DNA of 7,509 nucleotides from Flavobacteriaceae bacterium (lineage in GTDB: Bacteria; Bacteroidota; Bacteroidia; Flavobacteriales; Flavobacteriaceae), in contig JAGLDM010000265.1 of NCBI GenBank assembly GCA_023145595.1, positions 1-7,509 of the forward strand. The letters are read 5' to 3'. A program made the position numbers and the translations under genes. This document shows positions 6,981 to 7,509 of this stretch, piece by piece. Numbering within the stretch: the first letter of the stretch is position 1; every line of letters starts with the position of its first letter. The notes beneath the pieces were generated by a model. The model was not told the DNA's origin, did not search any database, and worked only from the letters and a program-made list of their open reading frames with translations.

Positions 6981-7114
6981 GACCCCAAAATTTAATTCAT
7001 TATGCCATTCCGTTTGTTTGGTGGAGTTGGTATAACTAAAGATTTGTTGGGGGAATGTAAAAATAAAAATGCTTAAAGGTTGAAATCATATTTCTAAACT
7101 ACTTCCTATATCCA
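6981..7114 (-). repeat. Block-wise repeat, copy B (upstream of menC)
   Basis: On the minus strand the order is TGGATAT (7114-7108) directly abutting AGGAAGTAG (7107-7099), then TTTCAACCTTTA (7085-7074) and AAATTTTGGGGTC (6993-6981). The same blocks stand in the same order in the cysK leader at 3416-3500. Spacings differ, and the last gap is about 80 bp here against 13 bp there, so copy B carries extra sequence or copy A has lost some. A REP-like hairpin lies just beyond its upstream end (7138-7160). Confidence 0.4.
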
Positions 7115-7137
7115 ATAAGTTCAATTCTATACCCTAT

Positions 7138-7160
7138 GGCGCAGATTTGTAATCCGTGCC
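7138..7160. repeat. REP-like imperfect hairpin
   Basis: GGCGCAGATT (7138-7147) and AATCCGTGCC (7151-7160) pair over ten positions around a 3-nt loop, with one G-T wobble and one mismatch. The minus-strand form, GGCACGGATTACAAATCTGC followed by GCC, resembles GC-rich REP-type hairpins that I recall between Bacteroidota genes, some linked to IS200-like (RAYT) transposases. No such transposase gene is in the window. It lies 50 bp after the hydrolase stop. Confidence 0.5.
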
Positions 7161-7210
7161 TTCTATATTAACACTAAAACATTATAAATTACTGTAGTGA
7201 AGTTCTTTAT

Positions 7211-7509
7211 TTAAACAGTCAAATTTTCTCCAATTCCTAACAAGTGTAACGTTTTCCCTTTATCAGAAAATTGCTGTATTGCCTTTTTTTTATCAATCTC
7301 TATATATCCAAAAGTGTCATAATGGTAGCCTAAAATGGTATTGCATTTTACAAAATCAGCAGCTATAACAGCACTTTCAATTCCCATAGTAAAATTATCT
7401 CCAATTGGTAAAATTGCAAGATCTAATTTGCACTGCATCGGAATCAATTTCATATCCATAGTCAAGGCAGTATCTCCAGCAATATAAATTGTTCCTTCTG
7501 AAGATTCAA
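7211..7509 (-). CDS. UPF0173-type metal-dependent hydrolase, metallo-beta-lactamase fold (3' part)
   Basis: The C-terminal 99 codons of a gene that enters from the right edge; the frame is open to base 7509 and stops at TAA 7211-7213. The visible sequence carries I-Y-I-A-G-D-T-A-L-T-M-D-M-K-L-I-P, where the Asp of G-D-T is a metal ligand, then L-A-I-L-P-I-G-D-N-F-T-M-G and G-Y-H-Y-D-T-F-G-Y-I, where the His is the last metal ligand. This combination is characteristic of the UPF0173 / YtkL-like branch of the metallo-beta-lactamase superfamily. The substrate is unknown; some relatives are named after L-ascorbate-6-phosphate lactonase, which should not be read as proof of function. The N-terminal H-x-H-x-D-H metal site lies outside the window. 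Internal TTG or ATG codons near 7450-7465 are not the start, because conserved sequence continues upstream of them. It is oriented towards menC. Confidence 0.88.
   Translation of the reverse strand, partial: ESSEGTIYIAGDTALTMDMKLIPMQCKLDLAILPIGDNFTMGIESAVIAADFVKCNTILGYHYDTFGYIEIDKKKAIQQFSDKGKTLHLLGIGENLTV

Larger units (their letters stand above)
6716..7210. other. 495-bp repeat-rich intergenic spacer
   Basis: There is no convincing gene between the hydrolase stop and the menC start. The spacer holds a nested inverted repeat (6792-6859), plain AT-rich DNA (about 6860-6978), a block-wise repeat copy (6981-7114) and a REP-like hairpin (7138-7160). A 24-codon ATG frame at 7002-7076 is too short and isolated to call. 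The menC promoter should lie near 6716-6790, but no good TAnnTTTG match was found there. The mix suggests repeated small insertions into a spacer between genes that may once have been adjacent. Confidence 0.6.

Noticed and set aside
7002..7076. ATG-started frame of 24 codons on the + strand in the hydrolase-menC spacer
   Set aside because: Too short, no recognisable motif, no promoter or ribosome site, and it overlaps the block-wise repeat; most likely chance or a remnant.
7211..7465. Reading the right-edge gene as a complete 84-codon protein starting at a TTG
   Set aside because: Conserved family sequence, including the G-D-T metal-binding motif, continues in frame upstream to the window edge, so the gene is simply cut off.

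Overview
The window is low-GC DNA from a member of the Bacteroidota, most likely the Flavobacteriaceae. Four things point there: secreted proteins with short flavobacterial signal peptides (ending S-F-S|Q, and a lipobox ending F-S-S-C), A-rich start regions without a Shine-Dalgarno sequence, a DUF3857 protein typical of the phylum, and a TAnnTTTG-type promoter motif. Family names come from reading motifs in the translations; no database was searched.

Left part (1-3315, + strand): the last 56 codons of a gene whose C-terminus resembles that of the next gene, then a complete secreted DUF3857/transglutaminase-fold protein that appears to lack the catalytic triad, then a lipoprotein alpha/beta hydrolase of the lysophospholipase / monoacylglycerol-lipase type. 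Middle (3316-4653): a 235-bp leader with a promoter motif, cysK (O-acetylserine sulfhydrylase, the last step of cysteine synthesis), and a strong bidirectional terminator between convergent genes. Right part (4654-7509, - strand, read right to left): the 3' part of a UPF0173-type metallo-beta-lactamase-fold hydrolase, a 495-bp spacer rich in repeats, menC (o-succinylbenzoate synthase of menaquinone synthesis), and a CPBP-family intramembrane protease.

The coding content is mostly ordinary metabolism and envelope functions. I see no defence island, CRISPR array, phage, insertion sequence or novel multi-gene system. The more interesting signals lie between genes. Two repeats share GTCATTCC...GGAATCT ends, and one of them supplies the last five codons and stop of menC. 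A separate REP-like hairpin lies in the spacer before menC. A set of short blocks is shared, in the same order, between the cysK leader and the spacer upstream of menC, each facing its downstream gene.
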